A DNA stretch of 64,000 bases, taken from contig CATKHK010000039.1 of assembly GCA_949751835.1 (NCBI GenBank), positions 310,001 to 374,000 of the forward strand, read 5' to 3'. Below are positions 9,875 through 20,324 of the stretch, one piece after another. Each line of letters starts with the position of its first letter. The stretch's first letter is position 1. Position numbers and translations under genes: made by a program. Source of the stretch: Blepharisma japonicum. Lineage: Eukaryota; Ciliophora; Heterotrichea; Heterotrichida; Blepharismidae. A model generated the notes under the pieces. It was not told the origin of the DNA, did no database searches, and saw only the letters and a program-made list of their open reading frames with translations.

Positions 9875-11860
9875 TTATGTCATAAATTCTTCACTAAACT
9901 CAGTTTTAAATCTTTTTTGAACTGAGTCTTCACTGTCGTCATGTTTGCGCTTGGCTGGTTGAAATTCTTTATCATTTTCTTCATCACTATCTGCACAGCT
10001 GGGACTTGAATACTGCTCATCACTTGTAAGCTCAGCTGAAGAGTTTAGGTTTTGCTTGGGGGAAGATTGAGGCTCTTGATTTTTCTGACTAGTAAATAGG
10101 TCTATTAAGCTGTTAAAGCAGTTTCTGAGGTTTCTGTTTTCAATGATTTCTAAATGTTTGGTAATGATATGCTCAATTAAAGCTTGGGAATTCGTCTTCT
10201 TAAGAGATTCAATAATAGCTAAAATTGATGAAAAAATCATATTTTCTTTTTCACCGTTACCAATAAAAACTTGTATGATTTTTGAAAAACTGTTGTGAGT
10301 GATAATAAAACGATTGATGAATTTATCATTTTTTTCAATAACTGTGCGGAAAAATTTTAAGACAGCAAGTTTTAATGAGTTGTCTGTGAAATCTAAGAGA
10401 TTTAATGCTTTTTCTATGACTTGATGAAAAATTAAAAAATAGCGAATTCTGCAGTTATGGCTTTGAATGCATTGAATTAAAACGGACAAAATTTCAAAAA
10501 TATTGTTTTTCGAAGATTCAAGCTGGGTTGCATCAATTGAGAATTTTTTCATAAATTCATTTAAAACAGTGTCGTATAAAATCTCATATAGAGAATCTGA
10601 GCCTTGGTCTTCATCTCCATCTAATAAAGTTCTTAAAAATTCTCCTATTATCTGTATCGAATTTATTTCTGATGAGTTCACTATTTCTTGGCTGAAATCT
10701 GCAAGAAAAGGAATTCCTGAGGCTTTTTTGCAGGAGCTAAGTAAAAATTTTTTCATAATAAAGGGTGATATCTGTATGATTCCTAAAAATATTTCAGCGA
10801 CAAGACTGCGATATTTCACCTTTTGGTCTTCATTCCATTCATTTTGACTCCAATTGTTTTCGATTATGTCTAGAATATCATCGCTAGCGATAATATCATA
10901 GAAATTTGATCTTATTGTCATGTTAGCAGATTTTGCAATATTTGATAATTCATATAGGAAATAAAAAGAGTTGAAATCTTTTGCTTTTAATTTCAATATA
11001 AGATTGGCTCGGATGCTACCTGATTCTATATAATGATTGATGATTTCGTTGAATAAATAGATTTGGTAACTTGAAAGGAAAATAATAGCTGATTCTTCAA
11101 GCCCTCGTGCTGATTGAGACTCTTTAAGAAATCCAAGTCTAAAGGCTGCATGGATTTTATTTAAAAAATCTGTGTCAGTAATATTTAGTGGATTTATGAA
11201 TTTTACTTCATTTGTAAGCGTATGTAAATACTGTGTACACTTGACATCAGGGTCATAATCCATTGCCCCAATAAAAGAGAAAAAGTTTTCATCACTCAAC
11301 AGCTCTTGCAAAATCGAATTATTCGCGAACTGTAGCAACAATTTATACACCAAAAAGAACTGTGTCATGATTTCTTTGTCATTTTTCTGCACTGACAATT
11401 GAAACTCATGGCTTAATTTTCTAACAAAACCGTCTTTTATTATGCCTTGAATGTTGCTTGATTTATTTGAAGCACTAATATCGCTGAGAATGTCAATAAT
11501 TTCTTGCAAATTTGTTTCATTAGGGTATGGCAAAGCTTCATTATCGTTTTTCAATATTTGAGTATTAATGTCCTTCCCTTGGATAGATAAAAAGCATTCC
11601 CACATTGTTTGTGCTCCAGCAGGGTTTTGAAAACTCACAGCAAAGGTACAATGGTCGCTATCAGTCCATGTTAGAATTGTGTCACCCTGCCTTTTATACA
11701 CTTCATTTCCTACCTGATAATCAAGAAGCAAATGGTGGTCATCTTCACTGATTATTTCAAAAACATTGTCTGTTATTTGTGCTGCGCCAATTCCTAGGTC
11801 TTCCCATTGGCCTTCTTTGGTTAGCTCATAGAGCTTTACTCTCCAGATTTTATCGTTCAT
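9875..11860 (-). CDS. Protein phosphatase 4 regulatory subunit 3 (SMEK/PP4R3)
   Basis: 661 residues. The N-terminal ~100 residues form the PH/EVH1-like domain of PP4R3 (RVKLYELTKEGQWEDLGIG, then VYKRQGDTILTW). An armadillo-like helical region follows to about residue 570, with LPYPNETNLQEI marking the start of the SMEK domain. The tail is acidic and Ser-rich with a basic cluster PAKRKHDD, like family members that carry nuclear signals. PP4R3 targets the PP4 catalytic subunit to substrates in DNA repair and signalling. The frame is uninterrupted. Confidence 0.95.
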   Translation of the reverse strand: MNDKIWRVKLYELTKEGQWEDLGIGAAQITDNVFEIISEDDHHLLLDYQVGNEVYKRQGDTILTWTDSDHCTFAVSFQNPAGAQTMWECFLSIQGKDINTQILKNDNEALPYPNETNLQEIIDILSDISASNKSSNIQGIIKDGFVRKLSHEFQLSVQKNDKEIMTQFFLVYKLLLQFANNSILQELLSDENFFSFIGAMDYDPDVKCTQYLHTLTNEVKFINPLNITDTDFLNKIHAAFRLGFLKESQSARGLEESAIIFLSSYQIYLFNEIINHYIESGSIRANLILKLKAKDFNSFYFLYELSNIAKSANMTIRSNFYDIIASDDILDIIENNWSQNEWNEDQKVKYRSLVAEIFLGIIQISPFIMKKFLLSSCKKASGIPFLADFSQEIVNSSEINSIQIIGEFLRTLLDGDEDQGSDSLYEILYDTVLNEFMKKFSIDATQLESSKNNIFEILSVLIQCIQSHNCRIRYFLIFHQVIEKALNLLDFTDNSLKLAVLKFFRTVIEKNDKFINRFIITHNSFSKIIQVFIGNGEKENMIFSSILAIIESLKKTNSQALIEHIITKHLEIIENRNLRNCFNSLIDLFTSQKNQEPQSSPKQNLNSSAELTSDEQYSSPSCADSDEENDKEFQPAKRKHDDSEDSVQKRFKTEFSEEFMT

Positions 11861-12182
11861 ACTTAAATTGATTAATAAAATGAAAACTTATACTAAATTT
11901 AAAGAAAAACACTGAAATTTAAAATCAGTAAAAAGCCAAAGTGGAAAGAAAATAGAGAGGAAAACTGTGGAAAAGACTTGAATTTCTGGACATTTTGGAT
12001 AAGCTGATAAGGGTGAAATAAAACTGATATTATGACATATTTAAATGGAGGAAGGGATTGCTGAGAATGGAAATTAATGCGAGATCCAGGATTAACCTTT
12101 AAAGGGGTATTGATAATAGAAGCATAATTATAAAAATATAATTAGTGAAAATATTAAAATTTAGCAAATAATTAATAATTAT
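11861..12182. other. Intergenic
   Basis: About 320 bases upstream of the PP4R3 gene and downstream of the papain-like gene. I see nothing beyond AT-rich spacer. Confidence 0.5.
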
Positions 12183-13250
12183 TTAGCTATTTATGACTGG
12201 ATAAGATGCTTCCATATTAATACCGCAAACTCCAGTGCCTCCTTTTATCAAAATTCTAATATACCCTGATTCACCCCAATCAGGTCCCCAGGAATTTTTT
12301 ACAATCCAGTAGTTTGGATTAGTGGACAAATTATATCCTACTATAAGAACTCCATGATCAAGATTATCTCCACAATTTCCAGTAAGAATTCCACCTTGAT
12401 AGAACTGTCAACCCGCTTGATTTGCTTCAACCGCAACTGATAAAGGTTGATTCGCTGCAGCTTGTAGCATACTTTCTTGATTATTTGAAGGCAAATCAAA
12501 ATAATCATTAATTTGAGCCACAATATTACTTACTAAGCCTTCTTGGCAAATCCCTTGTTTAGCTTTATAAGGATATATAGCATCTGATGTAATTCCATTA
12601 TCTATGATATATTCAAAGCCATAATCCATAATTCCACCAGTGCAGCCATTATTTCCATACATACCTGAGCAATCAATTAGTTCTTGAGTAGATAATGAAA
12701 ATAGTTCGTGCCCTGAAATTTCCCAAATACCTTCAACAGCACCGGCTGCAGAAAATGCTCAGTCACCGATACACTCACCTTGATCTTTTACTGGAGACAC
12801 AGCTCCTAACGTTCTTCAGTCACAAGCTTGAGGATAAGTAAAATTTTTGGGTAAATTTGGGTATTTTTTTGGATAAGGATTATTATAACTTGATGGGAAA
12901 TATTTTGCTTTAAATTCTTTTGGACTCAAATCAGCAAATTTATTGATTCCTAATACATAATCCTTGTTTTTTAAGTTATGATATCGTATATATGCGAAAT
13001 TTTCAACGAAAATATTAAATCTTTTTTGATATTCTGATGGCTCATAATTTTTGTTATATTTTGACATAAAGCTTAAAAACTCTTGACGAAGGGTTTCTGA
13101 GTTTCGTAAAGAAATTGGTGAGGAATTAGAGAATGAATTGTAAGCAATAGCAAAGATAGCAATTAATAGGCAGAAAAATGAGAATATTGCTAATGGGCGC
13201 TTGAAATTTGATGAATTTTGCTTTGATGTATTGAATAGGAGGTTTTCCAT
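12183..13250 (-). CDS. Papain-family (C1A) protein with catalytic Cys replaced by Asp
   Basis: 355 residues: N-terminal membrane/signal-anchor segment (~20-40), inhibitor prodomain with an ERFNIN/GNFD-like region ([14 protein letters not shown]), then a mature C1A domain beginning near residue 140. Three TGA codons are Trp (12816-12818, 12759-12761, 12408-12410); two fall on Trp positions conserved in papains. The active-site block reads [17 protein letters not shown], whereas papains have QGxCGSCWAFS, so the nucleophile Cys is Asp (codon 12762-12764, residue 163). The catalytic His ([10 protein letters not shown]) and Asn ([14 protein letters not shown]) remain. Unless this is a sequence error it should be a non-proteolytic pseudoenzyme. 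The frame is also open upstream from a TTG, but the first ATG is at 13250. Confidence 0.9.
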
Positions 13251-13850
13251 TTTATTAATTTCTTTCACCAGTGCAATGTGGATTAATAAAAGATATAAAA
13301 TCAAAGTGAGCAAAAGAAATTTTTGATCGTTAGCAATTATCGAGACCAGGAATAGGCTTATATAGACAGAACTAATTGAAAATTAAAGTCACTGAATATC
13401 TGCATGATATTTTTTATTATAAACTAAAATCGAAAACTAATCAAGTTTTGTATGGCTATTTCATATTAATCCAAATTTTTATCAAACATCACTTATTTCT
13501 GTTCAAAATTTAGAGCTATTAAAGTTAGTTTTCATTTAATAAATAAAATATTCATTCATTATTTTTAAGTCTTGCTGCTATTTGTTTTACTTTTTTGAAG
13601 TATTATTCTTAAGTTTCTCATATAAAGATAGCAATTTTACATTTTCAGGGGTTTTCATTTGGGATTTTACAAATTAAAAATGATTATTTAACGAGTTTAT
13701 ACATTTAATTTCTCTATGCATATCAATAGGATAAATGTCAAATCAGCAATTGCAATAGATTTATAATCAATTGACTACGATTATAACACAAATATCCCAT
13801 ATTTATATTCACAGCGTATTTCTAAATATTCTCTCCACTATAATAATTTA
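13251..13850. other. Intergenic, divergent promoters
   Basis: About 600 bases between the divergent papain-like and VPS35 genes. No coding frame, RNA gene or repeat recognised. Confidence 0.5.
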
Positions 13851-16142
13851 ATGGACGAAGAGCAGGAAAAGTACCTTGAAGAATCAGTCGCAGTCGTTAA
13901 ACAAGAAGCTTTTCAACTTCAAAAAGCTCTTGATTCATCTAATATGCAAGAAGTTCTCAAGCATGCATCAATCATGATATCTGAGCTTCGTACTTCTCTG
14001 CTCTCTCCAAAAGCTTACTATGAGCTTTATATGCAAGTTTTCGACCAAATGAGCCGCCTTGAGTCTTATTTCATGGAAGAGCATCGCAGGACTGGCAAAA
14101 TTTCAGAACTTTATGAAAAAGTTCAGCATACAACAAATATTTTGCCAAGATTATATCTCCTGGTTGCAGCTGGATCGGTTTATATTAAAACACGTGAGCT
14201 CACAGCTAAAGACGTCTTAAAAGATTTGATAGAAATGGCTAAAGGAGTCCAGCACCCTATGAGAGGGCTATTTTTAAGGTATTATCTCAATAAAGTGTGC
14301 AAAGATAAATTACCTGACAAAGGCTCAGAATATGAAGACTCTGGAGATGTTACAGATTCAGTTGATTTTTTGCTGCAAAATTTGTCTGAGATGAACAGAC
14401 TTTGGGTGAGAATGCAACATACTGGAAGTGCAAGGGATAAAACAAAGAGGGAAAAAGAAAGAAGTGATTTGAAAGTCACTGTAGGAGAAAATATTGTCAG
14501 ACTTTCCAATTTACAAGGCGTCAATTTAGAACTCTACCAATCCGTTGTTTTACCAAGAATCATTGAAATTGTAACTTCCAGCAAAGACGCTATTTCACAG
14601 CAATATCTCATGGATTGCATTATTCAAGCTTTCCCAGACGAATACCATTTGCATACTCTTGAACCTTTGCTTGAAGCTTGTACCCAATTGCAGCCAGCAG
14701 TCGAAATCAAAGGAATTTTCATCAATCTTCTAACCAGAATTTCTGATTTCGCCAAAGAGTCTGACTTAGAAATCGTCCAAAGGGTCAACATATTTGAGCT
14801 GATTAAAAATTACATCGACAAAATCATCCAAGAACAAAGCAATCCAGCTGACACTGCAAAATTCTTAGAGCTCAACGCTGCCTTTTTACGTCTGTCCTTA
14901 AAATGTTACCCAGACAACATCAATTACGTCAATATGATATTAGACTCCTGTGTTACGCTAATAGAAAAAAATCAATCTGACGGCAGACTTGACCAAGAAT
15001 CATTAAAGTGTATAGTGAAATTATTGACCCATCCTTTAGAATCACTCTCACTCGCAATCCTCTCTATGAGCAATTATCCAAAACTAATGGGCTATCTGCA
15101 GTTCCAATCACGAAAACAAGTCTCCTTCAAAATCGTCCAATCAATAGTGACTAATAAAGTGGAGCTTAGCGATGCTGAAACTATTGAAAAATTAATTACA
15201 TATATTTCGTCATTATTAGTAGATGCTAAAGATACCACAGAATCCGAAGCTTATGAATTTGAAGATGAGCAGCAAGGAGTTGCCAAAATTATTTCTATGA
15301 TAAGAGGCCCTGACGTAAAAACCCAATTCCATTTGCTACATATTTTTAAATCAAAATTATCACAAGGAGGGAATAGAAGAATTAAATACACATACCCAGC
15401 TTTGCTATTTAAATATATCAAATTAGTCCCGAATCTTGATAATGGAGACTCAGAAATCACTTTTCATCATATTTTGAAGATTTTGTTAGAAATTGTGAAT
15501 AAAGTTATAGAAGTCGACCCTGAGTTAGGCCTTAAGCTAAGCTTGCAGTGTGCGCTGTGTATTCATAATCATGACCCTGAAAAAACACATGAAGAAATTG
15601 CTTATGAATTTATTTCACAAGCTTTAGTTTTGTATCAAGATGAACTGACGGATGCGGGAGTTAAAGCACAGGCTATTACAATTGCACTATCAACACTAGC
15701 GTATGTAAATTGTTTTGAAGAAGAAAACTCAGAAACATTAGTTCATAATACAGCACAATATGCTCATAAGCAGCCTACGAAGACTGGCGAAGTCCGTGGT
15801 GCTTTGCAAGCTACTGAACTATTTTGGACTGAGGCAATAAGAAATGACCAAAGAGTCCTCCATTATCTTAAAAAAGCAGAAAAATGTGCAGAAAATCTGG
15901 GAACTACAAATGAACAGCTGATGCTTCTTATTGATACTTTAAACAGATATGTCGGTTTTATGCTGAAAGATGTCCCAAGTATTGAATTTGAAGGAATAAA
16001 CAACTTGATTTCTGAGATCAATAGCGGGGTCAAAAAATTAGGAAGTGAAGCAAGCCAAGACGTTAAAGTTTATTTAGCGAATACAAATAAATATATTCGG
16101 ACTAGGCAAGATGAAGGAAAATTAAAAGGAATAAAACTTTAG
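13851..16142 (+). CDS. VPS35: Retromer subunit VPS35
   Basis: 763 residues, close to the usual ~790. The conserved PRLYLL motif near residue 97, which binds VPS26/Rab7-side partners, is intact, and the protein is an all-helical solenoid to its end (late region ECAENLGTTNEQLMLLIDTLNRY matches the VPS29-binding end). VPS35 is the core of the cargo-selective retromer that returns receptors from endosomes to Golgi or plasma membrane. The frame is continuous with no intron or TGA. Start ATG at 13851 follows an AT-rich leader. Confidence 0.97.
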   Translation: MDEEQEKYLEESVAVVKQEAFQLQKALDSSNMQEVLKHASIMISELRTSLLSPKAYYELYMQVFDQMSRLESYFMEEHRRTGKISELYEKVQHTTNILPRLYLLVAAGSVYIKTRELTAKDVLKDLIEMAKGVQHPMRGLFLRYYLNKVCKDKLPDKGSEYEDSGDVTDSVDFLLQNLSEMNRLWVRMQHTGSARDKTKREKERSDLKVTVGENIVRLSNLQGVNLELYQSVVLPRIIEIVTSSKDAISQQYLMDCIIQAFPDEYHLHTLEPLLEACTQLQPAVEIKGIFINLLTRISDFAKESDLEIVQRVNIFELIKNYIDKIIQEQSNPADTAKFLELNAAFLRLSLKCYPDNINYVNMILDSCVTLIEKNQSDGRLDQESLKCIVKLLTHPLESLSLAILSMSNYPKLMGYLQFQSRKQVSFKIVQSIVTNKVELSDAETIEKLITYISSLLVDAKDTTESEAYEFEDEQQGVAKIISMIRGPDVKTQFHLLHIFKSKLSQGGNRRIKYTYPALLFKYIKLVPNLDNGDSEITFHHILKILLEIVNKVIEVDPELGLKLSLQCALCIHNHDPEKTHEEIAYEFISQALVLYQDELTDAGVKAQAITIALSTLAYVNCFEEENSETLVHNTAQYAHKQPTKTGEVRGALQATELFWTEAIRNDQRVLHYLKKAEKCAENLGTTNEQLMLLIDTLNRYVGFMLKDVPSIEFEGINNLISEINSGVKKLGSEASQDVKVYLANTNKYIRTRQDEGKLKGIKL

Positions 16143-16334
16143 GCTAATTATTTATTCTTTTTATTAAATTCTATGCAAATTTTTCGGCCAAAAAATAAAT
16201 ATTTAAAATTTATAGGCTTCAAAACCTGTATTTTAATTCTAAAAAACTGAAAATTCATGATATTTTTATAATATATCATTAATAGCTAACCTATAAATAT
16301 AATGGCCTGATCAGAATAAAAATTTGTAATTTAA

Positions 16335-16703
16335 ATGAAGATACCCTTTATTATAACAATTTTTTTGCTTTGCAATGCTGAATGGAATATTGATAATGCA
16401 TGTGAGGTTATTATAAGTTCAGAAGGATCAGTTGAAGTTACCATTTCATCTAACCCAACAACAGGCTATAATTGATATATTGACCAAAGTTCATTAGGAC
16501 CTTTATATACTGATAATTTAGAAGGAAACTATACACTAAATTCCACAGATGTTGTTGGCTCTGGAGGCATTCAAACCTTTGCAATATCCTGCACAGATGC
16601 TTGCAAATATAATAGAGAAGCTGATATGCAGTTTTACTTGAAGAGAGCTTGGGAATCAGAGCCTAAAGAATATAAATGCATATATTTTTATATAACTCAA
16701 TAA
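16335..16703 (+). CDS. Chagasin-family (I42) inhibitor of cysteine peptidases, secreted
   Basis: 122 residues with a short hydrophobic signal peptide (1-15). All three protease-contact loops of the chagasin/ICP family are visible: SNPTTGYNW (residues 39-47), GSGGIQTF in the middle, and a late RAWE that stands for the usual RPWE. The Trp of NPTTGYxW is encoded by TGA (16473-16475), which is why a standard-code search would cut the gene. Chagasins block papain-type proteases in lysosomes or outside the cell. It lies between VPS35 and a helical-repeat gene, about 3 kb from the divergent papain-like gene. Confidence 0.9.
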
Positions 16704-16909
16704 CAATTTTTGTATTTTTGAATTAATGACATTTTTTATTACTAACTTATTAAGATATTTAAATTTTTAATTAATTAATAAAAAGCTTAAAATATTACTT
16801 AAATTAATTTTTAAACATAAAATTTCTGCTGTTTTTAAATCAAAATAGCCCAAACAGAATTTTTATATAAAAATAGGAAATTTCATTTAGATTTCAAATA
16901 TATGTCAAA

Positions 16910-18208
16910 ATGGATGAACGTGCACAACGGAAAAGCTCTGAAAGTTCTTTTACTTCTAATAAAGAAGACATTATAAGTGAGTCAGATCTTCCATCAATCC
17001 TCTTATCATGTGAAACACTTGCATATCAGCATATAGAAGACAGAAACTACACAGCCGCTTTAATTTCTTTAAAAAGAAGTGAAGAAATAATGGAAGCAGT
17101 AGCCACTCAAGGTGGTTCAACTGATCCTGACCAAATCATTACAACAATTCACAACATGGCTTTATGCTATCAACAGTAATAATAAAATAGGCTTGGAGAT
17201 TGAAAAAAATGCTCAATGTATTTAGATGCTTGCATATATAACGCAGGGACTTTTGGGATTATGAAATCAAAAAAGTCGCCTGAAGAAGACCAAATTCGTC
17301 GACAAAAATATATATGTAAAATCCATTTGCAGTACTGCGGAATTCTGTCGAGAATAGGAAATCATATGGAAGCTTTAAAACAAGCTAGAATGGCTCATCA
17401 GTATTCTTGAGCAGCTTTAGAATCGACTATAATTTCATGAAAAAAGCAAATTAACAAAATGAAAACCAAGCGAAAACCTCCCCAAGAAAATGACCCAAAA
17501 TCGTTAATTTTGAAAAGAGCGGCAAATACACTGGCTGCGATAGAGAATTATTTGAGAAAAGGTTCTTTGCCATCTGGAAACGAATTAAGGTCAGCTTTAG
17601 GCGTTAGAGGGCATCCAGAATGGGTTTATCTTTTCAATATTGCAGAAATTATGATTATGAATCCAACAAAAACTGAAGATTTTAAGAATGGGATGGGAAT
17701 CCAAGCTGAATTTACAAAAGATTATATTTTATATAAAATTTCTTTATTAGCGATCAGCCAATTTTGTATGGGAACAGAAATGAAGTATAGTAACCAAAGA
17801 AAACCTGGAGAAAATCTATGCCAAAATGCTATTAAGCTAATGCGAGGATTTTTCCCAGAAGAGTGTCCATTAATTCAGCACTTTTTGGAAACAGAAATGC
17901 ACATTATTTCAGGCGAACTTCAAGAAATACCAGAAAATCCCAAAAGAAAAAAATCAAGAAGGACGAACTCTGATTTATCATTTTTAGTGCCAAGGGAAAC
18001 TAGAAATAGTGTTTCGTTTATATCAAGGCCAAGCTCAAAAAGACCTACATCTCGGCCGAAGTCTGCGCTAGGGTCTTTAAGTCCGGAGCGGCGAAGCCTA
18101 GAAAGACATTCTTCTCAGTCTAATAGATCACTTGAGAAATTACAAAGAAAAAGGAGCCTTAAAAGTAGCCAAATCCCTCAGCCTCAGTCAAGGGTACATG
18201 TAGATTAG
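16910..18208 (+). CDS. Helical-repeat (TPR-like) protein with Ser/Arg-rich tail
   Basis: 427 residues after removal of a 15-nt intron at 17176-17190 (GTAATAATAAAATAG); TGA is Trp in the second exon at 17408-17410 and elsewhere. Residues ~25-160 contain paired helices with TPR-like spacing (AYQHIEDRNYTAALISLKRS, and a later HMEALKQARMAHQYS). The last ~110 residues are basic and rich in Ser, Arg and Pro (RPSSKRPTSRPKSALGS), probably disordered and phosphorylated. I recognise no specific family. It sits 23 bp upstream of the calcyphosine-like gene on the same strand. Confidence 0.85.
17176..17190 (+). other. 15-nt intron of TPR-like gene
   Basis: GTAATAATAAAATAG; its removal avoids two in-frame stops and joins CYQQ to LGDWKKC. 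Confidence 0.92.
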
Positions 18209-18231
18209 AAATAATTTTAAACAGTTATAAA

Positions 18232-19189
18232 ATGGCTCTAACATCTATGTCTGCAAACTCTCTCAAAGAGATTAAATTCAATCTCCAAATGCAACTAAAA
18301 AATAAAGGCCAAAACAGCACCAAAGCCTTACGAAAAAAATTTGCCCAGCATGATATAGATAAAAATACTTTCCTTGATCGTGAAGAATTCGAACAATTTT
18401 TAACATCAAGCGGCCTTTTCCTTTCACGAATGGACGTAAACTACCTTATGAGACATTTTGATAGTATTTTTTAACTTAGAAAATAAGGATGGCACTTTAA
18501 GTTTATCTGAATTTATTGATGGAATCGTTCCTGAGCTGAATTCTAGACGATTAAACATCGTCCAGCAAGTCTGGGAAAAGCTTGATAGAAATGGCTCACA
18601 TTCTATCACCCTGGATTTTCTATATAACAGTTATAATGTAAGAAACCATCCTGACGTTGCAAGTGGCCGAAAAACTGAAGAAGAAATAATCTCAAAATTT
18701 TTAGATGCTTTTGACGCTAGCGAAAAAGGTCCAACCGGAATTATTACTCAGCAAGAATTTTTCTTTACATATAGAGATATCAGCTCAAGCTACCCACATG
18801 ATGACAATGCATTTGTGTCAATGATGGAATGTGTCTGGAATATCGGAGAACAACACCAGGTCAATGCTGGAGATTTGGCGACTGTTGAGACTATGCTTAA
18901 AGATAAAGTCAGATTAAGAATGATAGGCAATGAAACTGAGGAACAAGCATTATTAAGAGTTTTTAAGTTTGTAGATATTGATGACAATGGCTACTTAACA
19001 AGAAATGAATTTCATGAAGCCCTGGCAAGAATTGGGGTAAACTTATCCCCTGAACTTTTGAACGCTTTCTTCCAAAAATACGACATTGACAGATCTAACT
19101 CTATCGATTACCTCGAGTTCTGCAGATCTATTGGAAATATTGAGTCACATATATTCACTCAAAGCATTTCTCATTCTTTCCATAGTTAA
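18232..19189 (+). CDS. Calcyphosine-like EF-hand protein
   Basis: 313 residues after removal of a 16-nt intron at 18464-18479 (GTATTTTTTAACTTAG), which restores the EF-hand loop DKNKDGTLSLSE across the splice. The N-terminal ~200 residues align in order with calcyphosine/CAPSL: four EF-hand units, some degenerate, with the family pieces RNGSHSITLDF and HPDVASGRKTEEEI. A second EF-hand pair is added at the C-terminus (DIDDNGYLTRNEF and DIDRSNSIDYLEF), so the protein is longer than animal calcyphosine (~200). Calcyphosine-like proteins are often found in cilia. Confidence 0.9.
18464..18479 (+). other. 16-nt intron of calcyphosine-like gene
   Basis: GTATTTTTTAACTTAG, the only 16-nt intron I found; its removal rebuilds a canonical EF-hand loop. 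Confidence 0.92.
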
Positions 19190-19211
19190 ATAAGAAATAA
19201 TTTTAAATAAA

Positions 19212-19556
19212 ATGACCGCACAAGGTGCTTCACTCCAAACTTATAACAACCAGCTCGTCGCCCACCTCGAAGAGCTTAAGGACCAACGAAACGGCTTAGA
19301 AGAGCAAATACAAGCCACCATGCGAGAAAAAACCACCCTGGAAAAAGAAATCGCCGCTTTAGGGGAAAGATTGTCGAGGGTCAATGGTATTTTCTAGATA
19401 GAAGCATTAAATAAGAAAATCCAAGCAAGAAATGAATATGATAAAACCATACAAGAAACTGAAGGAGCTTATATGAAAATCCTTGAAAGCTCGCAGACGT
19501 TGTTGCATGTATTGAAAAGGGAAAGCATCAATTTGAATAAAAGAATTTCAGATTAA
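19212..19556 (+). CDS. SSNA1: SSNA1/DIP13 microtubule-associated coiled-coil protein
   Basis: 109 residues after removing a 15-nt intron at 19387-19401 (GTATTTTCTAGATAG). The sequence follows animal and Chlamydomonas SSNA1/DIP13 along its whole length: [16 protein letters not shown] at the start, [20 protein letters not shown] and [12 protein letters not shown] near the end. The whole protein is one coiled coil. SSNA1 assembles into fibrils, sits at basal bodies and axonemes and promotes microtubule branching and stability. The gene starts 22 bp after the calcyphosine-like stop on the same strand. Confidence 0.97.
19387..19401 (+). other. 15-nt intron of SSNA1
   Basis: GTATTTTCTAGATAG; removal joins RVN to EALNKKI exactly as in homologues. 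Confidence 0.95.
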
Positions 19557-19622
19557 AGTAATTCATTAGAAAATTAAAATAATAAGTGAAAAATTATTAG
19601 AAAAAAGAGAGATTAGGATTTT

Positions 19623-20086
19623 TTATTCAGTGTAGGGTGTTCCATCTTTGTGAGTAAATATAGGATTTCCATTTTCTTTAATAACATGTAAATCAATATC
19701 TGGGAAAATAACTTCATCATTTAAGCTTCTGGTACCAATTTCTAGGTATTCTGCAGGTTCGGCTGTTTTATTAATTAAGTGGTGTCCGTTGGCATCGCCT
19801 GCTTTAAATCCACAGCACATTCCAGGGGCCAAAATTTCTTCTCCTTCATTTGTAACGAGAGTAATATTTCCGTTTAGGACATAAATAAATTCATCTTCTT
19901 GAAGATGATAGTGCCTTTGAGACGAAGCTGTTCCTGGGGGCAATTTTACTAGATTTACACCCATTGACTTAAATTGAATTGGTTTCCGAGTGCCTTTTTT
20001 TCTCGGCCTTCGCAGGCTGGTTTGAATTCGGTAGGGTAGATTGAGCTAGTTCTTGACTGTATAATTGATGCTAATATGGCTTTCAT
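19623..20086 (-). CDS. Cupin-domain protein, with one apparent frameshift
   Basis: A small single-domain cupin of the bacterial type: HYHLQEDEFIYVLNGNITLV, then FKAGDANGHHLINK and THKDGTPY at the end. The shifted frame upstream (20086 to ~19963) encodes MKAILASIIQSRTSSIYPTE, then PACEGREKKALGNQFNLSQ, which matches the N-terminal part that precedes GVNLVxLPPG in bacterial homologues. The two frames meet at the GGG/CCC run 19960-19962; one more G would give SQWGVNLVKLPPG. So the gene is probably intact and the sequence one base short, or the gene is recently broken. Metal ligands H-x-H and E of the cupin are present. The N-terminus could be a mitochondrial presequence. Likely origin by transfer from bacteria is inferred from the resemblance only. 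Confidence 0.75.
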
Positions 20087-20324
20087 TGATTATATTAAAG
20101 CCATTAATTTTATCATTATTTATAAAATAACAAACTCATAAGTGCAATCTTTCTGTCATAATTATCTTTAGCTTGAAATTTTACATAAATCTTACAGCTT
20201 AGAATAAATATTTTTAAAAGTTTATTAATCAAATAATTTTGATTAGTGTAAAATTTGACAGAAACTATATCTTAAAAAGCACAATTTCTAAATAAAATCA
20301 AAATTCAGCATTAATTAATTTAAA

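Noticed and set aside
12183-13313. TTG at 13313 as start of the papain-like protein
   Set aside because: The first ATG in frame is at 13250 and directly precedes a normal signal-anchor; no reason to use a non-ATG start.
18424-18609. Minus-strand frame across the calcyphosine intron
   Set aside because: Antisense shadow; the plus strand with the 16-nt intron rebuilds a canonical EF-hand.
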